Below the pieces are notes generated by a model that was not told the DNA's origin, did not search any database, and was given only the letters and a program-made list of their open reading frames with translations. This document shows positions 17,262-25,814 of a stretch of 64,000 bases of DNA, piece after piece; positions within the stretch are counted from its first letter, which is position 1, and each line of letters begins with the position of its first letter. Source of the stretch: Yoonia sp. R2331. GTDB taxonomy: Bacteria; Pseudomonadota; Alphaproteobacteria; Rhodobacterales; Rhodobacteraceae. Position numbers and translations under genes: made by a program. Where the stretch lies: NCBI RefSeq assembly GCF_041103235.1, contig NZ_JBGCUN010000002.1, positions 248,001 through 312,000 on the forward strand. Reading direction: 5' to 3'.

Positions 17262-18668
17262 ATGGCACTTACGGACCCAGATCGGCTATTTCCTGTTGAC
17301 CCTCGGCAACGCGATCTTGCGCGCAGCCTGTATCAATCTGCTGCAGACCTTCCGATCATCAGCCCGCATGGCCACTGCGATCCGCAATGGTTCGCCGAGA
17401 ATGAGCGGTTCCCGAACCCTAGCGCCTTGTTCGTCATGCCAGACCACTATGTGTTTCGCATGTTGGTTAGTCAGGGCATACCGATGGCGGATCTGGGTGT
17501 TGCCCGCGCGGATGGCCGTCCGGTCGAGGCAGACCCGCGCAAAATCTGGCACCGTTTTGCAGCAAATTACCACCTGTTCCGCGGCACACCGTCCGCCATG
17601 TGGCTGGACCATTCGTTCGAACATGTCTTTGGCATTGATGCGGTGCTTGGGTCTGACACGGCGGACGCCATTTATGAACAGATCGAGGCGCAACTGGCCA
17701 CAGATGCCTTCCGCCCCCGTGCGCTGTTTGATGCGTTCAATATCGCGGCTTTGGCGACAACCGAAGGGGCGTTGGACGATCTGCGATGGCACAAACAGAT
17801 TGCTGAGAGCGGCTGGACTGGCCGGGTGATCACGACCTATCGGCCCGATGCTGTCGTTGATCCTGACTTCGAAGGGTTTCGTGAGAACCTTGTCACCTTT
17901 GCTGAATTGACTGGCGAAGACACCACAACCTGGTCGGGCTACCTTGCCGCGCACCGCCAACGGCGGGCGTTCTTTCAGGCACATGGTGCCACTGCGTCGG
18001 ATCATGGGCACCCAAGTGCTACAACGGCAAACCTGCCCGCGCATGAGGCGGAGGCGCTGTTTGAGAAAATCGTTTCCGGAACATTCACCGCGCAAGAGGC
18101 TGACACCTTCCGCGGCCAGATGCTGACCGAGATGGCGAAGATGAGCCTTGAGGACGGGCTGACCTTGCAAATCCACGCAGGATCGCGCCGCAACCACAGC
18201 GCGTCGGTCTTTGCGGAATATGGACGGGACAAGGGTTTCGATATTCCGGGCCCGACCGACTATGTCAGTGCGCTGCAGCCGCTTTTGGATGCGGTCGGCA
18301 TGGAACCCGATTTGACTGTGATCGTCTTTACTTTGGACGAAACAGCATATTCCAGAGAGTTGGCCCCGCTTGCTGGCGCATATCCTGCGCTGAAACTTGG
18401 CCCGCCATGGTGGTTTTTTGACAGCTACGAAGGCATCAAGCGGTTCCGCGAGGCGACAACGGAAACCTGCGGGTTCTACAACACCGCTGGCTTCAACGAT
18501 GATACGCGGGCTTTCTGTTCTATTCCGGCCCGGCATGATGTGTCGCGCAGGTCCGACAGCGCCTATCTGTCAACGCTTGTGACAACGGGCCGCCTGCGTG
18601 AAGCTGATGCGTTTGAGGTCGCACAAGACCTCGCCTATGGCCTGGCCAAATCAGCCTACGGATTGTGA
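17262..18668 (+). CDS. uxaC: Glucuronate isomerase
   Basis: A 468-residue uronate isomerase converting D-glucuronate to D-fructuronate (or galacturonate to tagaturonate), the usual length for UxaC. The metal-binding SPHGHCDPQWFAEN near the N-terminus, TLQIHAGSRRNH and LGPPWWFFDSYEGIKRFRE are family signatures. The ATG at 17262 is chosen on family length and a GGGAAG site; the frame is open to 17172. It forms an operon with the fructuronate reductase gene 14 nt downstream and starts the uronate island. Confidence 0.95.
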   Translation: MALTDPDRLFPVDPRQRDLARSLYQSAADLPIISPHGHCDPQWFAENERFPNPSALFVMPDHYVFRMLVSQGIPMADLGVARADGRPVEADPRKIWHRFAANYHLFRGTPSAMWLDHSFEHVFGIDAVLGSDTADAIYEQIEAQLATDAFRPRALFDAFNIAALATTEGALDDLRWHKQIAESGWTGRVITTYRPDAVVDPDFEGFRENLVTFAELTGEDTTTWSGYLAAHRQRRAFFQAHGATASDHGHPSATTANLPAHEAEALFEKIVSGTFTAQEADTFRGQMLTEMAKMSLEDGLTLQIHAGSRRNHSASVFAEYGRDKGFDIPGPTDYVSALQPLLDAVGMEPDLTVIVFTLDETAYSRELAPLAGAYPALKLGPPWWFFDSYEGIKRFREATTETCGFYNTAGFNDDTRAFCSIPARHDVSRRSDSAYLSTLVTTGRLREADAFEVAQDLAYGLAKSAYGL

Positions 18669-18682
18669 AGGGAAAGAGTCGG

Positions 18683-20125
18683 ATGGCAGACTACGCACGC
18701 CTGACGCGCAGTGGCCCGCCGCCAAAAGTCGGGATTGTCCACCTTGGTCCTGGCGCGTTCTTTCGCGCGTTCAATGCCGTTTACACCCATGAAGCGATGG
18801 AAACGGACAAGGGTGATTGGGGTATTCTTGCTGTCAGCCTGCGCAGCCCGACAGCGCGCGATCAACTTAACCCGCAAGGTGGCACCTATACGGCTGTCAC
18901 CTTGGGTGGGCAGGGAATGGTGCCAAAGCAGATTGAGTCCATTGCCGGGGTTCTGGTCGCGCCAGAGGACCCGAAAGCCGTCGTAGACGCCATGGCTGAC
19001 CCCGCGGTTAAGATCGTATCACTCACGATCACCGAAAAGGGATATTGCCGGTCGCCGTCAACCGGGCGGCTTGATGAGACCCATCCTGATATCGCGCACG
19101 ATCTGGCCGGGCTGGAGGCGCCGGTCTCGGCAATCGGATTCATTGTTGCGGCCCTTGCGGCCAGACGGAAGGCCGGAGTTGCGCCGTTCACTGTGCTGTC
19201 GTGTGATAACCTGCCGTCCAACGGTGCGTTGGTGCGGGACATCGTGCAGGCATTCGCCCGCCTGTTTGACGCTGATCTGGCAAGATGGATCGAAGAACAT
19301 GTTGTGTTCCCATCGACGATGGTGGACCGGATCACACCGGCTACCACGCCGGATGACCGCAAGGTTTTGTCAGAGCTGACAGGGTATCAAGATGAGGCCT
19401 GCGTCTTTCACGAACCATTCCGGCAATGGGTGATTGAGGACAGGTTTCCCCAAGGCAAACCAGCGTGGGGCAAGGTAGGGGCCCAAATGGTGACGTCCGT
19501 CCACGCGCATGAAGTCATGAAGCTACGGTGCCTGAACGGGGCGCATTCCATGCTTGCCTATCTTGGCTATCTGGCTGGTTACGACACCATTGCAGAGACT
19601 GTTGCAGATCCGCATTTTGCGGCCCTGTGCCAAAACGTCTGGCGTGATGAGATCATTCCGACTGTCCCACAGCCTGACGGTGAGGACCTGACAGCCTATT
19701 GCGCGACGTTGATGGAACGTTTCAAGGACCCGGCGATCCGGCATCGGACATGGCAGATCGCGACCGACGGAAGTCAGAAACTGCCGCAGCGGATTCTTGG
19801 CACGTTCGCGGACAATCTGGCACAAGGCCGGTCCCCCAAGGGCCTTGCCCTCGCGGTAGCGGGGTGGATGCGTTACGTGGGCGGTGTCGACGAGAATGGG
19901 GGCGACATCGACGTCCGTGACCCGTTGGCCCAGACCCTGCGCAAAACGAGCGAAAGTGCGCAGTCTGCCACGGGGAAGGTTCAGGCCCTTCTGGACGTCG
20001 AAGATGTTTTTGCCCCGCGATTTGCGCAGGATGCACAGGTTCAACGGCTTCTTTCAGATGCCTACGACGATCTGGTCAACCTCGGCGCGAAGGCCGCCGT
20101 TCAGCGGGCCGCCAGCAATCCATAA
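18683..20125 (+). CDS. uxuB: Fructuronate reductase / mannitol dehydrogenase family
   Basis: A 480-residue NAD-dependent polyol dehydrogenase of the mannitol-dehydrogenase family. VGIVHLGPGAFFRAF is the N-terminal nucleotide-binding region, and KLRCLNGAHSMLAYLG carries the K-x5-N-x2-H active-site motif. Next to uxaC the likely reaction is fructuronate to mannonate (UxuB); mannitol or tagaturonate reductases share the fold, so the symbol rests on context. The ATG at 18683 has a GGGAAAGAG site; a GTG at 18665 overlapping uxaC is the alternative. It converges with the peroxiredoxin gene. Confidence 0.88.
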   Translation: MADYARLTRSGPPPKVGIVHLGPGAFFRAFNAVYTHEAMETDKGDWGILAVSLRSPTARDQLNPQGGTYTAVTLGGQGMVPKQIESIAGVLVAPEDPKAVVDAMADPAVKIVSLTITEKGYCRSPSTGRLDETHPDIAHDLAGLEAPVSAIGFIVAALAARRKAGVAPFTVLSCDNLPSNGALVRDIVQAFARLFDADLARWIEEHVVFPSTMVDRITPATTPDDRKVLSELTGYQDEACVFHEPFRQWVIEDRFPQGKPAWGKVGAQMVTSVHAHEVMKLRCLNGAHSMLAYLGYLAGYDTIAETVADPHFAALCQNVWRDEIIPTVPQPDGEDLTAYCATLMERFKDPAIRHRTWQIATDGSQKLPQRILGTFADNLAQGRSPKGLALAVAGWMRYVGGVDENGGDIDVRDPLAQTLRKTSESAQSATGKVQALLDVEDVFAPRFAQDAQVQRLLSDAYDDLVNLGAKAAVQRAASNP

Positions 20126-20148
20126 CTTTTTGAAGTCACTATAGAAAA

Positions 20149-20667
20149 CTAAGCCGTGCCGCGCACCGGCCGATCATTTTTGATGTTGAAGATCATTCCA
20201 TCCAGCAACTCTTCGAGGTCGGGGCGCGCGGCGGGACCGTTGGAAATGTCGACAAGCATCAAGGTTCCGTCTGGACGCAATCCAAACGCACCGGGCTCAG
20301 CGAAATTTTGCGTTGTCTCCGCCTCTGACAGAGGTGAAGAGACGTAAAGCCCAAGGTCACGCATCTGCGGTTCTGACAGCCCGTAGCACAGATCGAAATC
20401 CCAGCCGAATTCTGCAAGATCTGCTGCGGCTTTGTCTGCCGTATCCGCAGAGGCGACAACGATATCCATGTGCTCTGTCCAGTGGGACAATGCTGCGTTC
20501 AATTTGTTCAAGAAGCGTTTGCATCGAGGACAATGCCGACCGCGATAAATGAAAACCATGCTCCAACGGTCTTTTGTTCCGCCGATTGTTCGCGTCTGGT
20601 CTGAGCCGACCATGGGAAGTTCAATCGGCGCGACAGGAGCGCCAACGTTTGGTTTTTCATGTGACAT
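20149..20667 (-). CDS. Peroxiredoxin-like (AhpC/TSA) family protein
   Basis: A 172-residue thioredoxin-fold protein of the peroxiredoxin-like group. The probable active site is FIYRGRHCPRCKRFLNKL, a CxxC motif at the position of the peroxidatic cysteine. No signal peptide is seen, so it is probably cytoplasmic. The ATG at 20667 follows a GAGGA site; the frame is open to 20700. It lies 38 nt after the stop of a GntR gene on the same strand and may be cotranscribed with it. A role in uronate metabolism is not evident. Confidence 0.78.
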   Translation of the reverse strand: MSHEKPNVGAPVAPIELPMVGSDQTRTIGGTKDRWSMVFIYRGRHCPRCKRFLNKLNAALSHWTEHMDIVVASADTADKAAADLAEFGWDFDLCYGLSEPQMRDLGLYVSSPLSEAETTQNFAEPGAFGLRPDGTLMLVDISNGPAARPDLEELLDGMIFNIKNDRPVRGTA

Positions 20668-20705
20668 GGTGGTGTGTCCTCTTTTGTCCGCCGACGACAT
20701 CAGAT

Positions 20706-21386
20706 TTATTGGAAATAGTCGGCATGGGTATTGTGAATTTCCGTGATGACCGGATCAAGACGGCCAATGTGCTTGCGCAATAGTGCGCGGGTGCGTGGTG
20801 CATCCCTTTGCATCAGTGCGTCTGAGATTTTGATATGTTCGGCCAAGACGTCTTCTCGTTCTTCGTCATGGGACAGGCTGAGCACGCACAGCCGGTCAAC
20901 GTGACGCTTGCATGACTGGATCGTTTCAAAGGCAAGGGGGAGGCCGGCTTCTTCACAGATGAGTTTGTGAAAACCGTAGTCCAATTCATGAAACTTTGCC
21001 GTATTGGAATTTTCCAGCGCGGCCCTTTGCGCCTCGATGTTTTCCGCCAAGGCTGCTGCCTTGGCTTCGGTCCAAATTGCGCAGGCGCGCTCTGCCACTT
21101 CGAGCTCTACGGAGAGACGCAGGAAACGGGCGTTCTGAATTTCAGCCAATGAAAACCTGCGCACGACGGTGGCGCGCTGGGGGCGGATGCTGAGCAAATT
21201 CAAATTGCCCAGACGCCGAAAAGCGTCGCGGATTGGCTGGCGGGAAACACCGAACCGTTTGGCGACCTCGGCTTCGGAAATCTTGGTGCCGGGCAAAAGG
21301 GTCAGCGAGACAATCTCTTCAAAGAGATGGTCAAAGACCACGTCGGCTGTCGAGCGAGTCCCGTCAAGTACCGTGTAATCGTTCAT
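20706..21386 (-). CDS. GntR/FadR-type transcriptional regulator (island regulator 1)
   Basis: A 226-residue regulator with an N-terminal winged helix (ISEAEVAKRFGVSRQPIRDA) and a C-terminal all-helical FCD ligand-binding domain. FadR-type GntR proteins often sense sugar acids. It is plainly paralogous to the regulator at 35910-36596: the recognition helix differs little (VSRQPIRDAFRRL against VSRQPVRDAFSRL). It is divergent from the TRAP operon, and the spacer holds a motif related to the operator near the other regulator. AAGGA precedes the ATG. Confidence 0.88.
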   Translation of the reverse strand: MNDYTVLDGTRSTADVVFDHLFEEIVSLTLLPGTKISEAEVAKRFGVSRQPIRDAFRRLGNLNLLSIRPQRATVVRRFSLAEIQNARFLRLSVELEVAERACAIWTEAKAAALAENIEAQRAALENSNTAKFHELDYGFHKLICEEAGLPLAFETIQSCKRHVDRLCVLSLSHDEEREDVLAEHIKISDALMQRDAPRTRALLRKHIGRLDPVITEIHNTHADYFQ

Positions 21387-21705
21387 CTTGTGTCCTTTTC
21401 CAAACCACCGCTGGGACGTGCGCAGAACGTGTAGTCGAGAGTGGTTCTACTAACAAACCATAACACGCTTGACAATTCTAGGATACTAGTCCTCCATTAG
21501 CGACATGGCTATACAAGCGCACCGCCGACGTTATGGCCCAATCTGGTGCAGTCTGACACTTAGGAGGATCAGTCTGTTTTGGATTGTTGAGGCATGGGGA
21601 GAGACGAGGATTAAATTTCACGTTCAGAACGTCAGGGGCGGCAAGCATTGCCTGCAACCGAGCCCGTTCTAACCCGCGCCAAATTAATCATTCAGGGAGA
21701 AACCA
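21387..21705. other. Divergent regulatory region between gntR and dctP (no gene)
   Basis: This 319-bp spacer holds no convincing reading frame. It contains TTGACA at 21469-21474, directly followed by the CTAGGATACTAG dyad (21478-21489), and a 6-bp inverted repeat ACGTTC-A-GAACGT at 21620-21632 closer to dctP. A good ribosome site (AGGGAG) precedes dctP. The region most likely carries both divergent promoters; I could not place the start sites. Confidence 0.6.
21478..21489. promoter_or_regulatory. Candidate GntR operator upstream of the TRAP operon
   Basis: CTAGGATACTAG is a near-palindrome that differs at one position from the consensus CTRGTATACYAG formed by the two sites at 35812-35823 and 35845-35856. 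It sits just downstream of a TTGACA hexamer, where a bound repressor would block transcription. The two nearby GntR proteins have nearly identical recognition helices. The assignment is inferred from motif likeness and position. Confidence 0.5.
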
Positions 21706-22689
21706 ATGAACAAGATAATGTCTAAAACACTTCCAGCGGTCGCAACCGCCTTGGCACTTTGCGCGACGGCTGCCGTTGCCGAAGATTGGCGCGCATGGAA
21801 CATCCACGTTGACGGCCATCCAAATACGGCCGCAATGGACCGTTTTGCCGAACTGGTTTCTGAAAAGACCGGCGGCGAAGTCACCATCGAAGTTTTCCAC
21901 GGCGGTGTGCTGGGCAGCCAGCCGGATGCACTGGAACAAGTGCAGCTTGGCGCGATTGATATCGGGAACTTCAACCTTGGTCCTGTTGGTCCAATCGTGA
22001 AAGAAGCGAACCTTGTGTCCTTGCCGTTCATCTTCCGCGACGTAGACCACATGTTCCGTGTTTTGGATGGCCCTGCAGGTGACAAAGTTGCAATGGCCAT
22101 GGGTGAAGCGGGCATTCTGCCAATCGGTTGGTTCGACGCAGGCGCGCGGTCCTTCTACAACAACACCGGCCCGATCAATTCGCCTGATGATGTTGCGGGC
22201 ATGAAGATTCGTGTGATGAACAACGACCTGTTCACCGGCATGGTGAACGCGATGGGCGGTAACGGTACACCAATGGCCTTTGCAGAGGTTTACCAGTCGC
22301 TGAGCACGGGTGTTGTGGATGGTGCAGAAAACAACCTGCCATCGTTCCAATCCGTTGGCCACTTTGAGGTTGCAGGTTACTATTCAATGTCAGAGCACCT
22401 GATCATTCCAGAATGCATCTGCGTGAACACGGCCAAGTTCAACGCGCTGTCCGCAGACATGCAGGCCGCTTTGGTCGCAGCCGCAGAAGAAGCGTCGGTT
22501 TTCCAGCGTGAGCTGTGGGCAGAGCAGACCCAAGCCAGCCGCGAAGCGGTTGAAGCCGCTGGTGTCAAGATCAACGAGATTGCCGACAAGGGCCCGTTCC
22601 AGGCTGCGATGGCACCTGTGTACGCAGACTACCTTGCTGCGAACCCAGATATGACCGAATTGGTCGAACTGGCACAATCCACCGAGTGA
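21706..22689 (+). CDS. dctP: TRAP transporter substrate-binding protein (DctP family)
   Basis: A 327-residue periplasmic binding protein with a cleavable signal peptide ending near AAVAEDW. It is a DctP-type receptor: GGVLGSQPDALEQVQLGAID and the long-helix region after GVVDGAENNLPS are characteristic, and the arginine in MKIRVMNND is where acidic substrates are usually clamped. With uxaC, uxuB and uxuA nearby, a uronate such as glucuronate is the likely ligand, but that is inference. It heads a dctP-Q-M operon and is followed by an intercistronic hairpin. Confidence 0.9.
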   Translation: MNKIMSKTLPAVATALALCATAAVAEDWRAWNIHVDGHPNTAAMDRFAELVSEKTGGEVTIEVFHGGVLGSQPDALEQVQLGAIDIGNFNLGPVGPIVKEANLVSLPFIFRDVDHMFRVLDGPAGDKVAMAMGEAGILPIGWFDAGARSFYNNTGPINSPDDVAGMKIRVMNNDLFTGMVNAMGGNGTPMAFAEVYQSLSTGVVDGAENNLPSFQSVGHFEVAGYYSMSEHLIIPECICVNTAKFNALSADMQAALVAAAEEASVFQRELWAEQTQASREAVEAAGVKINEIADKGPFQAAMAPVYADYLAANPDMTELVELAQSTE

Positions 22690-22708
22690 TCAAAATAATA
22701 TAAGAAAT

Positions 22709-22740
22709 AATGACGTCCGGCCTGTAGGCTGGGCGTCATT
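22709..22740 (+). other. Intercistronic hairpin between dctP and dctQ
   Basis: A 14-bp stem (22709-22722 with 22727-22740, two G-U pairs) closes a TGTA loop. AATGACG at the base pairs with CGTCATT. No T tract follows. Stems of this kind after a binding-protein gene usually protect the upstream message or thin out transcription, giving more receptor than permease. Confidence 0.65.
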
Positions 22741-22758
22741 CACATGGAAGGGTGGGGC

Positions 22759-23286
22759 ATGAGCAGCTCTGACAACAAACTAACCGGGCTGGGGCCGATC
22801 GATGCGCTTTTTCGCGGCATCGTTACGGTGTGTCGGGTCATTGCGGGATGCGCCCTTGTGCTGCTGACTGTCTTGCTTGGCTATCAGGTGTTCGGACGAT
22901 ACGTCCTGAACGATACGCCAACATGGGTTGATCCGCTTTCCCTTCTTTTGATCATGCTGATTGCGTTTCTGGGCGCGGGCATTGGCGTCTACGAGCACAC
23001 CCATCTTGCCGTCGTGATGTTGCGCCAAATGGTCACCGCACGGGTGCGCATGGTTATGGTGTTTTTCACCGATCTGGTCATGGCGGTCTTTGGCGGCCTG
23101 ATGATCTGGTATGGTGCGTCGTTGACCATGTTCAAATGGAAAACCGCGATCCCGTTGATTGGTTTGCCCGAGGGGCTCCGGTCGCTTCCGCTGACGATTT
23201 GCGGTGGCATGGTTTTGATCTTTTCGCTGGGCCATCTGGCACGGCTGCTTTTGGGGCGCGATACGCGCGCCGATAGTGTCGAATAG
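22759..23286 (+). CDS. dctQ: TRAP transporter small permease (DctQ family)
   Basis: A 175-residue membrane protein with four predicted helices, the size and layout of the TRAP small subunit. The first helix is followed by GYQVFGRYVLNDTPTWVDPLS, the conserved region of DctQ proteins. The ATG at 22759 is preferred because GGAAGGGTGGGG lies directly before it; an ATG 15 nt upstream would put that purine stretch inside the gene. It is followed by dctM after 10 nt. Confidence 0.88.
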   Translation: MSSSDNKLTGLGPIDALFRGIVTVCRVIAGCALVLLTVLLGYQVFGRYVLNDTPTWVDPLSLLLIMLIAFLGAGIGVYEHTHLAVVMLRQMVTARVRMVMVFFTDLVMAVFGGLMIWYGASLTMFKWKTAIPLIGLPEGLRSLPLTICGGMVLIFSLGHLARLLLGRDTRADSVE

Positions 23287-23296
23287 GGACCTTTAG

Positions 23297-24601
23297 ATGG
23301 GACTTGCGCTTCTTTTGGGGGTTTTCACCCTCTGTGTTGCCTTCGGAACACCGGTGGCCTTCGCTTTGGGCATCTCTGCGATTGCCGCGTTCTGGTTCGA
23401 AGGCTTGCCTTTGGTTGTTGGATTCCAGCGGATCATCTCGGGCATCAATGTATTTTCGTTGCTGGCGATACCGTTTTTCATTTTCGCAGGTGAGCTGATG
23501 TTCCATGGCGGGATCGCCATGCGTCTGGTCAAGTTTGCCCAAGCTGCCGTTGGGGCGGTGCGTGGTGGTCTTGGTATCGTCAACGTGTTTTCCTCTATGT
23601 TGTTCGGGGGTATCTCGGGGTCGGCGATTGCCGATATCTCGGCTCTTGGTTCGATCCTGATCCCGGTGATGAAGGACAAGGGGTACGACGCGGACTATGC
23701 GGTGAACGTCACCGTGACATCGTCAATCGCTGGCATCATCATTCCGCCCAGTCACAACATGATCATTTACTCGATTGCGGTAGGCGCCGGCAGTGGCATG
23801 TCGATTTCGAGCCTGTTTCTGGCTGGCGTTGTGCCCGGTGTCCTGATGTGCGTTTGCCTCGCGCTTGCGGCTTATCTGGTCGCCGTCAAGCGCGGGTACA
23901 GCGCAGAGCGGTTCCCCGGATGGGAAGCGCTGATGTATGCCTTTTTCGGGGCCATTCCCGGATTGATGACCGCTGTTATCATCGTGGGCGGTGTTCTGTC
24001 CGGCGTGTTCACGGTGACGGAATCCGGTGCGTTCGGGGTGATCTATGCGTTTCTTGTGACGCTGATCGTCTACCGTTCTCTTACTTGGGAAAACTTCAAG
24101 ATTGCGGTCAACCAGTCTGTCAAAACCACAGCGATGGTGATGATCCTCATCGCGTGTGCGGCGGCCTTTGCCTATATGCTGACCTACTACCGCGTGCCGT
24201 CCATGATGGTTGGTTTCATGATGGGGCTGACGGAAAACCCGATCCTGATCCTTTTGATGATCAACGCAGTGCTGCTGTTGCTGGGGATGATCATGGATAT
24301 GGCCGCGCTGATCCTGATCTGCACGCCGATCTTCTTGCCCGTTGCTATGGCGCTTGGCATGGATCCGGTCCAGTTCGGCATGGTCCTGCTGGTCAATCTT
24401 GGGCTTGGCCTGTGTACGCCGCCTGTCGGGTCGTGTTTGTTCGTGGGCTGCGCCGTCGGCAAATTGCCGATGGAGAAGGCCGTCAAGACGATCTGGCCGT
24501 TCTATCTGGCGATTTTCGTGGCACTGATGCTGATCACATTTATTCCGGCGATTTCCATGTGGCTGCCGGAAACGGTGAACCGGCTGCTCGCGGATGGCTA
24601 A
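23297..24601 (+). CDS. dctM: TRAP transporter large permease (DctM family)
   Basis: A 434-residue membrane protein with about 12 hydrophobic segments, the ion-coupled channel of a TRAP importer. FAGELMFHGGIAMRLV, FGGISGSAIADISALGSI, IIPPSHNMIIYS and GLCTPPVGSCLFVG are DctM-family signatures. It completes dctP-Q-M, a sodium-driven high-affinity importer for an organic acid, here probably a monomeric uronate. Its stop overlaps the uxuA stop on the opposite strand by 3 nt, so the two operons meet tail to tail. Confidence 0.92.
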   Translation: MGLALLLGVFTLCVAFGTPVAFALGISAIAAFWFEGLPLVVGFQRIISGINVFSLLAIPFFIFAGELMFHGGIAMRLVKFAQAAVGAVRGGLGIVNVFSSMLFGGISGSAIADISALGSILIPVMKDKGYDADYAVNVTVTSSIAGIIIPPSHNMIIYSIAVGAGSGMSISSLFLAGVVPGVLMCVCLALAAYLVAVKRGYSAERFPGWEALMYAFFGAIPGLMTAVIIVGGVLSGVFTVTESGAFGVIYAFLVTLIVYRSLTWENFKIAVNQSVKTTAMVMILIACAAAFAYMLTYYRVPSMMVGFMMGLTENPILILLMINAVLLLLGMIMDMAALILICTPIFLPVAMALGMDPVQFGMVLLVNLGLGLCTPPVGSCLFVGCAVGKLPMEKAVKTIWPFYLAIFVALMLITFIPAISMWLPETVNRLLADG

Positions 24602-25746
24602 CTGAGCGCGGCGATAATCCCGCGCAATTCGGCCAGACCGCGTAAGCGCCCGATCAGGGTGTACCCGGGCTGAAATTCACGGTCGGTGTCATGCAACAGG
24701 GCATGGCCGTGATCGGCGCGGAACGGCAGGGTGGTGCCGCGTTCGGTTTGGGCCTGCAAAAGCTCGTCCACGACGGCCACCAAGTTCACATCCCCAGCCA
24801 GATGGGCGCTTTCAAGGAACGATCCGTCTGGTTGTTTGGCGACATTGCGCAGGTGCACAAAATGGATGCGCGCCCCAAAGGTCTGTGCGATGGCGGGCAC
24901 GTTGTTGTCGGGATGCGACCCGAGCGACCCCGTGCAGAGCGTCAGCCCATTGGCGGGCGCGTCGAAGGCCTTCATGATCCAGTCTATATCATCTGCAGTC
25001 GAAACGATGCGGGGCAGGCCCAATATATCGCGAGGCGGATCATCGGGGTGAATGCACAGATGGACGCCAAGCTCGGTCGCGGCTGGGATCACTTCCGACA
25101 AGAACCGTTTGAGGTTTGCACGTAGATCATCGTGAGTCAGGCCATCGTATGACTGCAGAACTGCCCGCAGGCCGTCGATGTCATAGGTGTCCACGGCACC
25201 CGGTAGGCCAGCCATGACAACCGCAAGAAGCACGTCACGTTCTTGCTGGGTGCTGTGTTCGAACCAGTTCTGCCCGACTGCCAAAGCGGCTGCATCATAA
25301 TCATCCTGCGCTTCGTCCCGGCCCAGCATGTGAACCTCGAACGCGGCCATCTTGGCGGCGGAAAACAGCAGACCTGTCCCGCCCCCCGGAACAGGCGCCG
25401 CCAAATCTGTGCGGGTCCAGTCGAGGATCGGCATGAAGTTATAGCAAACCGTCTTGATGCCTTCGGCCGCAAGGTTGGCAAGGCTTTGGCGATACCGGTC
25501 GAACAGACCGCTGAGATCACCCGCACCGCGTTTGATGTCTTCGTGAACCGGCAGGCTTTCGACCACGTCCCAGGTCAGGCCGGCGCGCTCAATCTCGGCC
25601 TTGCGGGCGGCAATGGCGTCGCGGGGCCAAACCTCTCCATAAGGGATCGCGTGCAGGGCGCTGACGATGCCTTGCGCACCTGTTTGGCGGACCTCGGCCA
25701 GCTCAATCGGATCAAATTCTCCAAACCAACGCCATGTTTCCCGCAT
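24598..25746 (-). CDS. uxuA: Mannonate dehydratase
   Basis: A 382-residue UxuA-type mannonate dehydratase, turning D-mannonate into 2-keto-3-deoxygluconate (KDG). RETWRWFGEFDP at the start, VESLPVHEDIKRG, VCYNFMPILDWTRT, HPDDPPRDILGLPRI and IHFVHLRNV are strong family signatures, including metal and active-site residues. It is the last gene of the ten-gene leftward operon, 68 nt after kdgK. It joins the glucuronate branch (uxaC, uxuB on the other strand) to the KDG pool made by kduI/kduD. The ATG at 25746 is preferred over a start two codons upstream. Confidence 0.95.
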   Translation of the reverse strand: MRETWRWFGEFDPIELAEVRQTGAQGIVSALHAIPYGEVWPRDAIAARKAEIERAGLTWDVVESLPVHEDIKRGAGDLSGLFDRYRQSLANLAAEGIKTVCYNFMPILDWTRTDLAAPVPGGGTGLLFSAAKMAAFEVHMLGRDEAQDDYDAAALAVGQNWFEHSTQQERDVLLAVVMAGLPGAVDTYDIDGLRAVLQSYDGLTHDDLRANLKRFLSEVIPAATELGVHLCIHPDDPPRDILGLPRIVSTADDIDWIMKAFDAPANGLTLCTGSLGSHPDNNVPAIAQTFGARIHFVHLRNVAKQPDGSFLESAHLAGDVNLVAVVDELLQAQTERGTTLPFRADHGHALLHDTDREFQPGYTLIGRLRGLAELRGIIAALS

Positions 25747-25814
25747 CAGCAATCTCGCTTTCTTCCAAGTTTTGACGTGGCCAAGATGTTTGGGTTGGAC
25801 ACAGGATTACCGTT

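Noticed and set aside
21623-21632. TTCAGAACGT shared by the dctP upstream region and 31122-31131, before the lyase gene
   Set aside because: A single 10-base match with no common surrounding symmetry; easily a chance hit given how many comparisons were possible.
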